DNA of 22,512 nt. It comes from Candidatus Yanofskybacteria bacterium RIFCSPHIGHO2_02_FULL_50_12. GTDB lineage: Bacteria > Patescibacteriota > Minisyncoccia > 2-02-FULL-40-12 > GWA2-44-9. The stretch's first letter is position 1, and each line of letters starts with the position of its first letter. Made by a program: the position numbers and the translations under genes. The stretch lies in contig MGJZ01000018.1 in assembly GCA_001794525.1 (NCBI GenBank), positions 1 to 22,512 on the forward strand, written 5' to 3'. Shown piece after piece: positions 7,211 to 14,586 of the stretch. The notes under the pieces were generated by a model. It saw only the letters and a program-made list of their open reading frames with translations. It was not told where the DNA came from and did not search any database.

Positions 7211-9259
7211 TTATTTGCCCCTTTTTGTTCCGAGAAAGGCTAGCCATCCAGGCCAGTCGGCATAGTGCTGACGGGGATTGGAAGGAAGTTTAGGGTCACG
7301 CTTGTATTTTTTAGGGTACTCGCGCTGATTCCTTATTCCTGATCTCCTCGCAGCCTTAGTTGCTGATCTCCAAGAAGGGTAAAATCGATCTTTTGATTTT
7401 ATGGCCAAGAAATCATTCCAGCCTGGAAAATCTGGGTACAATCTCTTGACCATTCGCCTAAGTCTCCTGTCTTCTTTGAACCGAAGAACATATTCCTCGG
7501 GAGTCTTAATCCCAAGTTTTATCGCAGCTCTGCTCGCTTGTTTCCAGGTTGGGTATACTCTGGTCTCAAGGAACGCTTTCCAACCTGGAAAGTCTCGATA
7601 GAACCGACCTGGATAATTAGGCAACCTGAGGTTTTGTTTGCACTTCTTCCTGTAGTTCAGAGAGCTGGTTATTCCTAGAGAAATCGCCGCCTCTGAGGCA
7701 GTTTGCCAGGTTAAGTATGGTCTTTCCTTCTTCTCCTTACCTATAAAAACTCTGAAACCTGGGAAGTCCTTATAGGTGTCGGCAGGTCGAGAAGGTAGGC
7801 ACATATCTTGCTTGTACTTACTGGGGTATTCCTTAGAGGAAGAAATTCCGAGTTTTTGAGCAGCTTTTCCTGCTTCCTGCCAAGTGGCGTAGATCCGACC
7901 TCTTCTACCAAGAAATATCGGAAACCCGGGAAAGCCCGAATAGTCGGCAGGTCGAGAAGGGAGTCGAGCATCATCTGTGTACCGTTTTGAATATTCAGGT
8001 TTACTGCGGATCCCTAGTTGTTGTGCCACACGACTTGCTTCCTGCCAGGTATGGTAAAGTTCCGCTTCAAGCCGATCGGCGACCTGAAGGATGGTCATGA
8101 TCTGCTTGGTGAAAGTGAATCGGAACTTTCTGCCAGAAACTACGAGCATCTCCTGTGGGCTTCCGCCGCCACCCGGTCCTTTCCGTCGCTCGATTTTATC
8201 GACCAGATTCTTAACCATCCGAATCCGGTCAATATTTGCCACGAAGTCCAAAACAAGAAGTTTGTGTTTTCCAGGTCGTAAGCCGCGGCCCATTTGTTGA
8301 CGAAAGACGGTTTCTGATTCCGTTGTTCGGGCGAATACGACAAGGCCAATATCCGGGATATCAACCCCTTCGTTGAACGCGTTGACTGCACACAGCCGTT
8401 GAACCGAACCATTTTCGAGTTTCTGTAGCGCATCTTCGTTTTCGCTTCTGGTTCGCCTTGAGTGGTAAACACTCGAGTTTGTGAGAAGTTTAGAAAATTC
8501 GTCCGCGCGGCGAATGTTCTGACAAAACACAACCGTCTTTTGCTTGTGTGCACGAACGATCTGGGCGATCTTCTTTTCACGCTTCTTTACGAAGAGGCGT
8601 TTTTTAACTTGTTCCAATGGGATTCTTTCCCCATTACCAAGGACGCGCTTTGCAATATCACGAAGATAGCGTTCATTAAGCGAGTCATCAGACATGAGAT
8701 GGTATTCGATCGGCGGCAACCACCTCTTTGCGATCGCTTCCTCGAGAGATACTTCAGCGATTTCTTTTCCAAACAGTTCCCGAATGTCTTTACGATCCAT
8801 CCGATCAGGCGTCGCAGTCATTGCAAGTTTAAGACACTTGAAATATTCCACGACTTTTCGGTAGGTTTGGGCGTGAGCGTGATGGCTTTCATCAAAGACA
8901 AGCCATTTAAAGTACCGCGGCCCGAACTCTTCGAGATGATTGTGCATCGTCTGCAACGTTGCAAAGACGATATCCGCACCCTCTATCTCTTTTGTCTGGC
9001 CGTTGAATGTTCCAAATGTAAGGTTCGGGAACACTGAGGCGTACTCTTTGTCCCGCGCCTTGCTAAGAATGGCGTTGTTATGCACGAGGAATAAACCCGG
9101 CAATTTTCCAATTCTTTTCATGGTCCAAGCCGATGTCAGGGTTTTCCCGAGACCGGTTGCCATGACCACGAGTGCTTTTCCGTCAGTACGGAGTGCATGA
9201 GTAGCCTTGGATATCACTGGCCTCTGGTAGTTCCATGGTGTCCGCTTGGTCATCTTCAT
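7211..9259 (-). CDS. SF2 DEAD/DEAH-type helicase with five C-terminal integrase-type repeats
   Basis: 682 aa. Helicase motifs: Walker A MATGLGKT at 33-40, DESH at 123-126, AMTATP (motif III), NEGVDIPD (motif V) and QQMGRGLRP (motif VI), a complete ResIII/RadD-like core. No nuclease or methylase domain is attached, so it is not a classical restriction subunit. From about residue 400 there are five tandem units of 54-58 aa with the pattern Y-x-[TS]-W-x-x-A-x-x-A-A-x-x-x-G-I, then Y, LPS, and [DFW]-PG-[FW]-x-x-FL. These resemble the phage-integrase repeat unit (PF18882, recalled from memory) and may bind DNA. The start is set by AAGGAGA six bases upstream. It has its own strong promoter and lies downstream of the RNase III gene on the same strand. 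Confidence 0.88.
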   Translation of the reverse strand: MKMTKRTPWNYQRPVISKATHALRTDGKALVVMATGLGKTLTSAWTMKRIGKLPGLFLVHNNAILSKARDKEYASVFPNLTFGTFNGQTKEIEGADIVFATLQTMHNHLEEFGPRYFKWLVFDESHHAHAQTYRKVVEYFKCLKLAMTATPDRMDRKDIRELFGKEIAEVSLEEAIAKRWLPPIEYHLMSDDSLNERYLRDIAKRVLGNGERIPLEQVKKRLFVKKREKKIAQIVRAHKQKTVVFCQNIRRADEFSKLLTNSSVYHSRRTRSENEDALQKLENGSVQRLCAVNAFNEGVDIPDIGLVVFARTTESETVFRQQMGRGLRPGKHKLLVLDFVANIDRIRMVKNLVDKIERRKGPGGGGSPQEMLVVSGRKFRFTFTKQIMTILQVADRLEAELYHTWQEASRVAQQLGIRSKPEYSKRYTDDARLPSRPADYSGFPGFPIFLGRRGRIYATWQEAGKAAQKLGISSSKEYPSKYKQDMCLPSRPADTYKDFPGFRVFIGKEKKERPYLTWQTASEAAISLGITSSLNYRKKCKQNLRLPNYPGRFYRDFPGWKAFLETRVYPTWKQASRAAIKLGIKTPEEYVLRFKEDRRLRRMVKRLYPDFPGWNDFLAIKSKDRFYPSWRSATKAARRSGIRNQREYPKKYKRDPKLPSNPRQHYADWPGWLAFLGTKRGK
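7214..8060 (-). repeat. Five tandem protein-level repeats in the helicase
   Basis: Units begin at YHTWQEAS, YATWQEAG, YLTWQTAS, YPTWKQAS and YPSWRSAT. The first two share LPSRPAD with nearly the same codons, suggesting a fairly recent duplication; the others are more diverged. Confidence 0.8.
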
Positions 9260-9292
9260 CTAGCTCTCCTTGTCAAAGACCGATAAGGCATG

Positions 9293-9321
9293 ATTATAAT
9301 TTTAAATTGTAGTTATGTCAA
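9293..9321 (-). promoter_or_regulatory. Consensus promoter of the repeat helicase
   Basis: On the minus strand: TTGACA (9316-9321), 17-base spacer, TATAAT (9293-9298), a perfect sigma-70 consensus. Shine-Dalgarno AAGGAGA is at 9265-9271. Confidence 0.85.
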
Positions 9322-9331
9322 TTTAAAATAA

Positions 9332-9354
9332 ACCCGCATCACTATGATGCGGGT
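9332..9354 (-). terminator. Terminator of the RNase III gene
   Basis: A perfect 10-bp stem ACCCGCATCA/TGATGCGGGT (9332-9341, 9345-9354) with a 3-base loop, followed on the minus strand by TTATTTTAAATT. The loop holds the TAG that would end the frame-restored RNase III. The promoter of the next gene begins right after it. Confidence 0.8.
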
Positions 9355-9430
9355 GGTGTTTGTTCACGACGGAGATACTTTCTTCTTTTAAGCGCGTCGC
9401 GAGCTGCTTCTTTTTCAGCCTCTTTTTTTT
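9342..9430 (-). other. Out-of-frame remainder of the RNase III double-stranded-RNA-binding domain
   Basis: With seven rather than eight A in the run at 9423-9430, the frame reads SKKEAEKEAARDALKRRKYL and then ten more residues to TAG at 9342-9344. This is the usual last helix of the dsRBD. It would give a 240-aa protein, a normal RNase III length. Confidence 0.8.
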
Positions 9431-10065
9431 GAAGGCACTAGTTTGGGGCTTCTCCCTAATTCGAGTTCTCCAGCATAAACTCCGGCTTTGAAGTTTTTGA
9501 TATGATCGGGACCTGACTCGTTAACAATACGATATGTGGGAGTTACTCCCAAATGTTCCTGAACTAGGTTTTGCAGTTGACCTTTAGAATCGTATTCCGA
9601 TTGCTTTTTGATGAGCTTGGGCAGTTCCACCAGCACGGTGCGGCTGATTAATTTCTGGCAGGCAGAGTATCCTCGGTCGAAATAGACCGCTCCGATGACT
9701 GCCTCCAAACAACAACTCAAGATCACCAGTCGGGCTCTTCCTGTATTCTTTGCTTCACTTCGAGATAATAGGATAAATTGTTCGAGCCCTAACTTTTTAG
9801 CTACTTCTCCGAGATGCTCACGATTTACGACCAACATCACCAGATTGGTCATTTCTCCTTCCGAGCCGTGGTGGTGAAGATAGAGATGTTCTTTGGTAAC
9901 CAATTCTAGAACAGCATCTCCAAGAAATTCCAATCGCTCATTGTGGGGAACGGGATGCCTTCCGTCTTCATTCAGATAGGAACGGTGGGTAATCGCCGAC
10001 AGCAAAAGCATGTGATCTCGAAACTTTATTCCCAAGATTTCTTCCAGGGATTCGATGTTTTTCAA
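9415..10065 (-). CDS. rnc: Ribonuclease III, reading frame broken near the C-terminus
   Basis: 216 aa as read. The signature HNERLEFLGDAVLEL (residues 41-55) carries E43, E46 and D50. The second metal-binding motif reads SCCLEAVIGAVYFD: E121 is present but the family's Asp three residues before it is Cys118. The dsRBD begins near 155 and has the normal GPDHxKxF core, but the frame ends at PSKKRG because of an eight-A run; the sequence continues correctly in another frame (9342-9430). RNase III cuts double-stranded RNA in rRNA and mRNA processing. The start is TTG at 10063-10065, fixed by AGGAGG (10071-10076). The gene is divergent from the sigma factor gene and shares a -35 region with it. 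Whether this is the cell's main RNase III cannot be told from the window. Confidence 0.9.
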   Translation of the reverse strand: MKNIESLEEILGIKFRDHMLLLSAITHRSYLNEDGRHPVPHNERLEFLGDAVLELVTKEHLYLHHHGSEGEMTNLVMLVVNREHLGEVAKKLGLEQFILLSRSEAKNTGRARLVILSCCLEAVIGAVYFDRGYSACQKLISRTVLVELPKLIKKQSEYDSKGQLQNLVQEHLGVTPTYRIVNESGPDHIKNFKAGVYAGELELGRSPKLVPSKKRG

Positions 10066-10081
10066 TGTGCCCTCCTAAATT

Positions 10082-10110
10082 ACAATACCACAACTTTGTA
10101 TTCTTGACAA
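10082..10110 (-). promoter_or_regulatory. Promoter of the RNase III gene
   Basis: On the minus strand: TTGTCA (10105-10110), 17-base spacer, TATTGT (10082-10087). Its -35 box overlaps that of the divergent sigma gene by five of six bases. Confidence 0.65.
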
Positions 10111-10132
10111 CTATGACGTAAAAAGTTACTAT
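10104..10132 (+). promoter_or_regulatory. Promoter of the sigma factor gene
   Basis: TTGACA (10104-10109), 17-base spacer, TACTAT (10127-10132). The leader is about 40 bases, with GGAGG at 10169-10173 five bases before ATG 10179. Confidence 0.7.
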
Positions 10133-10178
10133 AAATACCCGTACATTAAAAATTTCTTCTTAAACAACGGAGGATCCG

Positions 10179-11906
10179 ATGCGAGAGATCAAGGCAAGTG
10201 CAAATGGAATCCCCGTTGTATTCACGGGGGCATCGAAGGAAATCTGGGATTTCCTCAGAACAAAGTTCCCAGGCAAGGAAATGACTATTCGGCATCATGA
10301 TGCCAAGAAACTGGCTGAAGAAGCCGGCATGGAAACAGCGCAGACACTTTGGGATTTACTGCGCCGGTTTGAAAGTAGAGGACTGCTTCAAGATCGCCGC
10401 CGATTCGAGGGTATAGGGATAACTTGGCGTTTCACCGAATTGCCGATCGGAGTTACGGGCAAGGTTCATGATCCTGAAAAGCCAACCTTGGTGGTACCTG
10501 TTCACGAAGGAAGTGGCGGACTCGATACTTCGCACGTCTTCCTGCCAAGCGTACACTTCAGTCGTGACCTTCGGGACGAGTCTGACGAGATTCTGTTGCA
10601 AATGTATATGGCGGATGTGAGGAAGTTTGTTCTGTTGACCAAGGCAGAGGAACAGGAGTTAGGTCGTCGGATCAAGGAGCAGAAGGACCCAGAAGCGCGG
10701 GAGAAGATGATCAACCACAATCTACGGTTGGTCGTACACTGGGCTTTTAAGCATAAGGGCCGAGGACTGCCTCTCATGGATCTCATTCAGTATGGGAACG
10801 AAGGCTTGATCACAGCGGTTGAGCAATACGACCATACTCAAGGCAACAAGTTTTCAACCTACGCGTCCTGGTGGATTCGTAGTAAGATTTGGAGAGGTCT
10901 CCAGGATGGCGTGAACATGATTCATGTTCCCGTTTATATGTACGAATTGTTCGGCAAAGTTTCCAAAGCGATAAAAAGTCTGGAAAAAGAAGGAATGACA
11001 AGTCCTTCCGCCGAGCAGATCGCAGAAAAAGCGGGGATGCTGCAGGAAGAAGTGAAGTGCCTCCTTGAATTTAGTCGTACTTCCCAAGTCACAGAACTTG
11101 ACGCGGTCGTAGGGCTAAGTGGCCTCAACGGAAAGCGTGAAGGAGAGGAAGGTGATACTCTCGGGGCGTTTATCGAAGATCCTTCGTCGTTATCTCAAGA
11201 GACAGTGGTCATGGCAAAGCGGGCTATGGTGCGATTGTCTCGGCAACTGGAGATTGTTTTAGGCCGGGTCTGGGATAAGCGTAGGGAGTATCTCCCTCCT
11301 CTTATACTTTACCTGGGCTTAGACAATGCTACCTATGCCAAACGGAGCATGGATAAGGTGGCAGGAAACCTTGAACTCATTCGGGGGCATCGAGTTACTC
11401 GCAGCCGTATTCAACAAGTAATTGAGGGGGCTTGTCGAATAGCCGGGATTTCCTCAGAGGATCTTAGATGGTTGGTAGAGCGGCTACGATTAGCGTCCGA
11501 AATTACCGAGGAGCCATTGAGGACTTACTCACCATCGGCAGTCCTCGAGACGATTAAACTGCCAGTAAATTCTCACCCGAAGTTCAATGCTCCCCATCTG
11601 GTCTGGAGCAAACCGGAAACTAAGGCAAAACTAGAGCATAAGCAGGCAGGGTCCTCAGCACCCGTTCCTACACTTCCACTCGAGTTGCTGAACTTTCTGC
11701 CAATTATCGAGAAGGAGGTGTTTAAGGCTTACTACGGGCTTGGCACAAAAAGAAAGGAAGCAGAGGAAGTTGCCATTGAGTTTGGAATGCCAGTGTTGAA
11801 TATTCGCCGGGTCATCGAGCGTGTGTGGGCGAAGTTGAAAGATCAGGGCGTTGTAAAGGAACCACATTTGCTTCTGGCGGCGATGAACCGTTCAGGGCGA
11901 GACTGA
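10179..11906 (+). CDS. Sigma-70 family factor with N-terminal winged helix and duplicated region 4
   Basis: 575 aa. Residues about 20-88 form a predicted winged-helix domain (KKLAEEAGMETAQTLWDLLRR, then a basic wing). Region 1.2 is near 133-166. Region 2 (about 176-250) is well conserved: NLRLVVHWAF, LMDLIQYGNEGLITAVEQYD, and FSTYASWWIRSKI, the core-binding and -10 melting segments. Region 3 spans about 255-300. Region 4 (about 345-422) ends in VTRSRIQQVIEGA, matching the VTRERIRQIE helix, but with an insertion. A second region-4-like segment lies at about 508-553 (EKEVFKAYYGLG then EEVAIEFGMPVLNIRRVIE). It should direct RNA polymerase to a promoter subset. It is longer than ordinary alternative sigmas and is not RpoD-like in its N-terminus. 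Its targets are unknown; the neighbouring island genes are candidates. Confidence 0.88.
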   Translation: MREIKASANGIPVVFTGASKEIWDFLRTKFPGKEMTIRHHDAKKLAEEAGMETAQTLWDLLRRFESRGLLQDRRRFEGIGITWRFTELPIGVTGKVHDPEKPTLVVPVHEGSGGLDTSHVFLPSVHFSRDLRDESDEILLQMYMADVRKFVLLTKAEEQELGRRIKEQKDPEAREKMINHNLRLVVHWAFKHKGRGLPLMDLIQYGNEGLITAVEQYDHTQGNKFSTYASWWIRSKIWRGLQDGVNMIHVPVYMYELFGKVSKAIKSLEKEGMTSPSAEQIAEKAGMLQEEVKCLLEFSRTSQVTELDAVVGLSGLNGKREGEEGDTLGAFIEDPSSLSQETVVMAKRAMVRLSRQLEIVLGRVWDKRREYLPPLILYLGLDNATYAKRSMDKVAGNLELIRGHRVTRSRIQQVIEGACRIAGISSEDLRWLVERLRLASEITEEPLRTYSPSAVLETIKLPVNSHPKFNAPHLVWSKPETKAKLEHKQAGSSAPVPTLPLELLNFLPIIEKEVFKAYYGLGTKRKEAEEVAIEFGMPVLNIRRVIERVWAKLKDQGVVKEPHLLLAAMNRSGRD

Positions 11907-11928
11907 CTTATGAAGTCAGTCTTTTTTT
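11901..11928 (+). terminator. Terminator of the sigma factor gene
   Basis: Stem GACTGACTT/AAGTCAGTC (11901-11909, 11913-11921), loop ATG, then seven T. The stop codon TGA (11904-11906) is inside the stem. Confidence 0.88.
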
Positions 11929-11936
11929 AAAAAAAT

Positions 11937-11961
11937 AGCTCTGAGATTTTATCTCAGAGCT
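11937..11961 (-). terminator. Terminator of the basic winged-helix gene
   Basis: A perfect 11-bp stem (11937-11947 with 11951-11961) with a TTT loop, followed on the minus strand by seven T. The gene's stop (11949-11951) lies at the loop. It stands tail to tail with the sigma gene terminator. Confidence 0.87.
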
Positions 11962-12539
11962 GAAGATGATCGCTTTTTACTTTTTGCTGCCTTTCTTCGT
12001 TTATTCGGAAACTTCTTCACACGTCCCATGATCCGCCTGCCTTGCCGCAGCTCAGGAAAGTGATGATAGATATACTTGAGTTCTGTGATGATTTCCGTAA
12101 TACGCTTCTTGGCTCCCATCCGTGCGTATTTTTGAAGATCGAATTTAGAAGTCACGACTCTCAAGTGCTTTTGTGTCCGTCTGGATCGAGTTTTCGTTCT
12201 TACTGTTCTCTTGACCTTTTCTTTTTGAGGTTCACGTCCCTCAGTGATCGCCCGAAGTCTTGTGATTGCCTTTGTTGTGACTTCCCACACACCACGCTCC
12301 GAATTACTGAGCAGCCCTTTCCGGCGTAGACGGATCATATACACGGAAGGTTGACTTGCCACTTTGCTGGCTAGCTTTCGGAAGTTCGGAATCGTCAGTT
12401 CGCCGCTTTCGGGCACTGCGCTTAATGCGGCCCAGAAAATCTCGCCCTCTTTGGCCGTTAGTCCAAGAGGGGATAAGATTTTACTTTGATCCGGATGTTG
12501 AAGTACGCGCTGAATCAGTTCAAATCTTGGATTTGACAA
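11949..12539 (-). CDS. Basic winged-helix DNA-binding protein of unknown family
   Basis: 196 aa. Residues about 25-90 look like a winged helix: LTAKEGEIFWAAL, FRKLASKVASQPSVYMIRLRRKGLL as the recognition region, and GVWEVT as the wing. The remainder is strongly basic, with RTKTRSRRTQK in the linker and a lysine/arginine-rich tail (FPNKRRKAAKSKKRSS), like proteins that coat DNA or RNA. It could be a local regulator or a nucleoid-associated protein. The start is TTG at 12537-12539, fixed by GGAGGTGAT (12542-12550). It is divergent from the second helicase, and an inverted repeat between the two promoters is a plausible binding site. No named family is recognised. Confidence 0.75.
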   Translation of the reverse strand: MSNPRFELIQRVLQHPDQSKILSPLGLTAKEGEIFWAALSAVPESGELTIPNFRKLASKVASQPSVYMIRLRRKGLLSNSERGVWEVTTKAITRLRAITEGREPQKEKVKRTVRTKTRSRRTQKHLRVVTSKFDLQKYARMGAKKRITEIITELKYIYHHFPELRQGRRIMGRVKKFPNKRRKAAKSKKRSSSALR

Positions 12540-12558
12540 CTATCACCTCCAGATCAAC

Positions 12559-12586
12559 ATGATACATTACTTTTTTGTTAAGTCAA
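12559..12586 (-). promoter_or_regulatory. Promoter of the basic winged-helix gene
   Basis: On the minus strand: TTGACT (12581-12586), 16-base spacer, TATCAT (12559-12564). The strong Shine-Dalgarno lies just downstream. Confidence 0.6.
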
Positions 12587-12588
12587 TT

Positions 12589-12607
12589 AGTGATGGACAG
12601 CATCACT
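12589..12607. repeat. Inverted repeat between divergent promoters, candidate operator
   Basis: AGTGATG (12589-12595), 5-base spacer, CATCACT (12601-12607). It covers the -35 box of the second helicase and abuts the -35 box of the winged-helix gene, so one bound protein could control both. Confidence 0.5.
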
Positions 12608-12622
12608 TTATTGTTATACAAT
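12594..12622 (+). promoter_or_regulatory. Promoter of the second SF2 helicase
   Basis: TGGACA (12594-12599), 17-base spacer, TACAAT (12617-12622). Shine-Dalgarno AAGGAGA is at 12634-12640, six bases before ATG 12647. Confidence 0.65.
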
Positions 12623-12646
12623 ATTGCTCTGATAAGGAGAGTTTCC

Positions 12647-14554
12647 ATGGCTCATTCACAATCGAATACCGCAAAGCAAAACGAGCTGAGGGAACGGATT
12701 CTCTGTGTCAATGAGATCCTGATCGACCAAGAGATCCTGCCGCCATCGATGGGTGAACACCTTCCGATGTCTGAAGCAGGTCTCCAATCGATATTTCCTC
12801 AGCGTTATCGTCTCTTTCGAAAGATCTGGGAAAGCCACACAGGCTTGTCTCCCGAGTTAAGTGGAGACGAATTGGACGAAATATCGAAGTGGCTGTACAT
12901 GGTCAATTCTCTTGATCGGTATACCACTCGTCACCGGCAGGCTAATCAGAAAGACCAGACTCTTTGTGCCCCTCAATTTAGAGTGTTTGAAGACATCAAA
13001 GACTTTCTGGAAAATGGGGGAACACAAGGATACATCAAGCTACCTACTGGCACCGGGAAGACGGTTATTTTCTTGGAATTGATCGAAGCAATCGGTTTGC
13101 GGGCACTGATCGTGGTTCCCAAGAAGATGCTCATCGAACAAACCACTGAGAAGCTGTCCGAATTCACCGAGGACTTGGACGTAGGTAGAATTTATGCCGA
13201 TGCCAAGGAACATGGTCGCCAAGTTACCGTCATTACCTATCAGTCGCTCGCGGGAGAATTAGGGCGAGGATCCCTACGGCTGAATGGATTTGACCTTGTC
13301 ATCTTAGATGAGGTTCACCAAGCCCTGAGCTGGCGCCGGTCGGATGTGATACGGGAACTCAAGTGTCTCGTGAAGATCGGATTTACGGCGACACATCGTT
13401 TCTCTGATAAAAAACAGGCCTCTAACCTTCTCGGGGCTCCGATCCACACAATGGAGATCCCGGAAGCGATCGAGGAACGCCTCTTGAGCCCGTACTCGGT
13501 GATCATTGCAGAAACTGAAACCGACATCACTGAGGTGCCGGTTATGGGTACTGGTGATTATCATCCGGAAAAACTGGAGGTGGCAATTAACGTAGCTGCT
13601 CGAAATCGAGTGGCTACTCGACTCTATCGGAGCATGTTTGAGGGCAAAAAGGCGATCGCGTACTGCCAAGGCGTCCAGCACGCACTGGATCTTGCGCAGG
13701 TGTTTGTTCAAGCAGGGATCCCAGCCGCGGCGATTCACGGCAAGCAGAAAGTAAAGGAACAACTAGATCTTCTTCGTAAGTTCCGAAAGGGTGAAGTTAA
13801 AGTTCTTTGCAATTCGGATATCCTCATCGAAGGGTTCGATGAGCCGTCAGCGTCAGTGTGTTTAAACCTACGGCCTACCCTCTCAACGGTAGTTGCAGAG
13901 CAGCGTGGAGGAAGAATTCTACGCTTAGATCCGAATGATCCGAACAAGCGGGCAATTATCGTTGAGTTCGTCGACAGAAACCGGGATCGGAAAAAAGTCC
14001 AGGTTACTTTTCCCGAGGTTTCAGGTGCTTCTTCCATTGGTGGCAACTCTCGACCATCATTCCCTGAGGTTGAGGGGGTAAATATCATCAGTATCTCTGA
14101 GGATGTGGATGAATATGTGCAGAACATGGCGCAACGGAGAAGCGAAGCCGCTCCGATCGGTTGGACTAGTTCTTCCGCTCTAGCCGCAGCGCTAGGGATT
14201 AGATTTCAGGTAGTTGAGTTTGTCGCCAATCGGCTTCGAGCTGAGCACCCTGAATGGTTCCAAAACTATCTCGTAGGGGTTAAACGGTATCGGGAATTCT
14301 ATTCACCCGAACTTACCGCCCGCCTCATCAGGGAGGTTCAGGCAAAAGAACCTGCCCCGTCTGGATGGAAAACGGACCATCAGATGTCTCGAGAACTTGG
14401 GAGGATGCTGCGGAGCATCCAGAAAGCTGCCGCACTGCTTGGCGCTAACCATCCGGAGTGGTTTCGGATGTATCTCGATCGTGTGGAGGTTAGCACTGAA
14501 CATTATTCTCCTGAGTTAGTCCAGGAAATGAGGAACTATTTCGGAAAAAAATGA
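12647..14554 (+). CDS. SF2 DEAD/DEAH-type helicase with C-terminal HPEWF repeats
   Basis: 635 aa from ATG 12647, chosen by its Shine-Dalgarno; a longer frame from 12575 would run through the promoter. Motifs: Walker A LPTGTGKT at 132-139, DEVH at 221-224, FTATH at 246-250, a helicase C domain with ILIEGFDEP, and QRGGRILR (motif VI). About 100 residues precede the core and match nothing I recognise. The C-terminus has two related units (about 505-570 and 571-635): GW-x-[ST], then LG, then HPEWF-x-x-YL, then YSPEL, probably a DNA- or protein-binding helical module. The function is unknown; the architecture parallels the other island helicase (helicase core plus C-terminal repeats), but the repeats are of a different type. 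Confidence 0.87.
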   Translation: MAHSQSNTAKQNELRERILCVNEILIDQEILPPSMGEHLPMSEAGLQSIFPQRYRLFRKIWESHTGLSPELSGDELDEISKWLYMVNSLDRYTTRHRQANQKDQTLCAPQFRVFEDIKDFLENGGTQGYIKLPTGTGKTVIFLELIEAIGLRALIVVPKKMLIEQTTEKLSEFTEDLDVGRIYADAKEHGRQVTVITYQSLAGELGRGSLRLNGFDLVILDEVHQALSWRRSDVIRELKCLVKIGFTATHRFSDKKQASNLLGAPIHTMEIPEAIEERLLSPYSVIIAETETDITEVPVMGTGDYHPEKLEVAINVAARNRVATRLYRSMFEGKKAIAYCQGVQHALDLAQVFVQAGIPAAAIHGKQKVKEQLDLLRKFRKGEVKVLCNSDILIEGFDEPSASVCLNLRPTLSTVVAEQRGGRILRLDPNDPNKRAIIVEFVDRNRDRKKVQVTFPEVSGASSIGGNSRPSFPEVEGVNIISISEDVDEYVQNMAQRRSEAAPIGWTSSSALAAALGIRFQVVEFVANRLRAEHPEWFQNYLVGVKRYREFYSPELTARLIREVQAKEPAPSGWKTDHQMSRELGRMLRSIQKAAALLGANHPEWFRMYLDRVEVSTEHYSPELVQEMRNYFGKK

Positions 14555-14586
14555 GCCCAGCATGATCGCGATCATGCTGGGCTTTT
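14555..14586. terminator. Bidirectional terminator, second helicase and DnaA-IV gene
   Basis: A perfect 28-base palindrome (14555-14582) with TTTT on the plus side and TTTTTTT beyond the stop codon on the minus side. The minus-strand stop (14572-14574) lies within it and the plus-strand stop (14552-14554) abuts it. Confidence 0.85.

Noticed and set aside
8462..9037. 191-aa open frame on the plus strand opposite the helicase
   Set aside because: It is antisense to conserved helicase motifs, has no ribosome site, and its protein has no recognisable features.
7211..9259. Type I or III restriction helicase subunit
   Set aside because: No nuclease domain, methyltransferase or specificity subunit is attached or adjacent; the only methyltransferase is 2.3 kb beyond the end of this gene, truncated and of another class.
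12575..12646. Longer N-terminus for the second helicase
   Set aside because: It would translate through the promoter and Shine-Dalgarno site; ATG 12647 is well supported.
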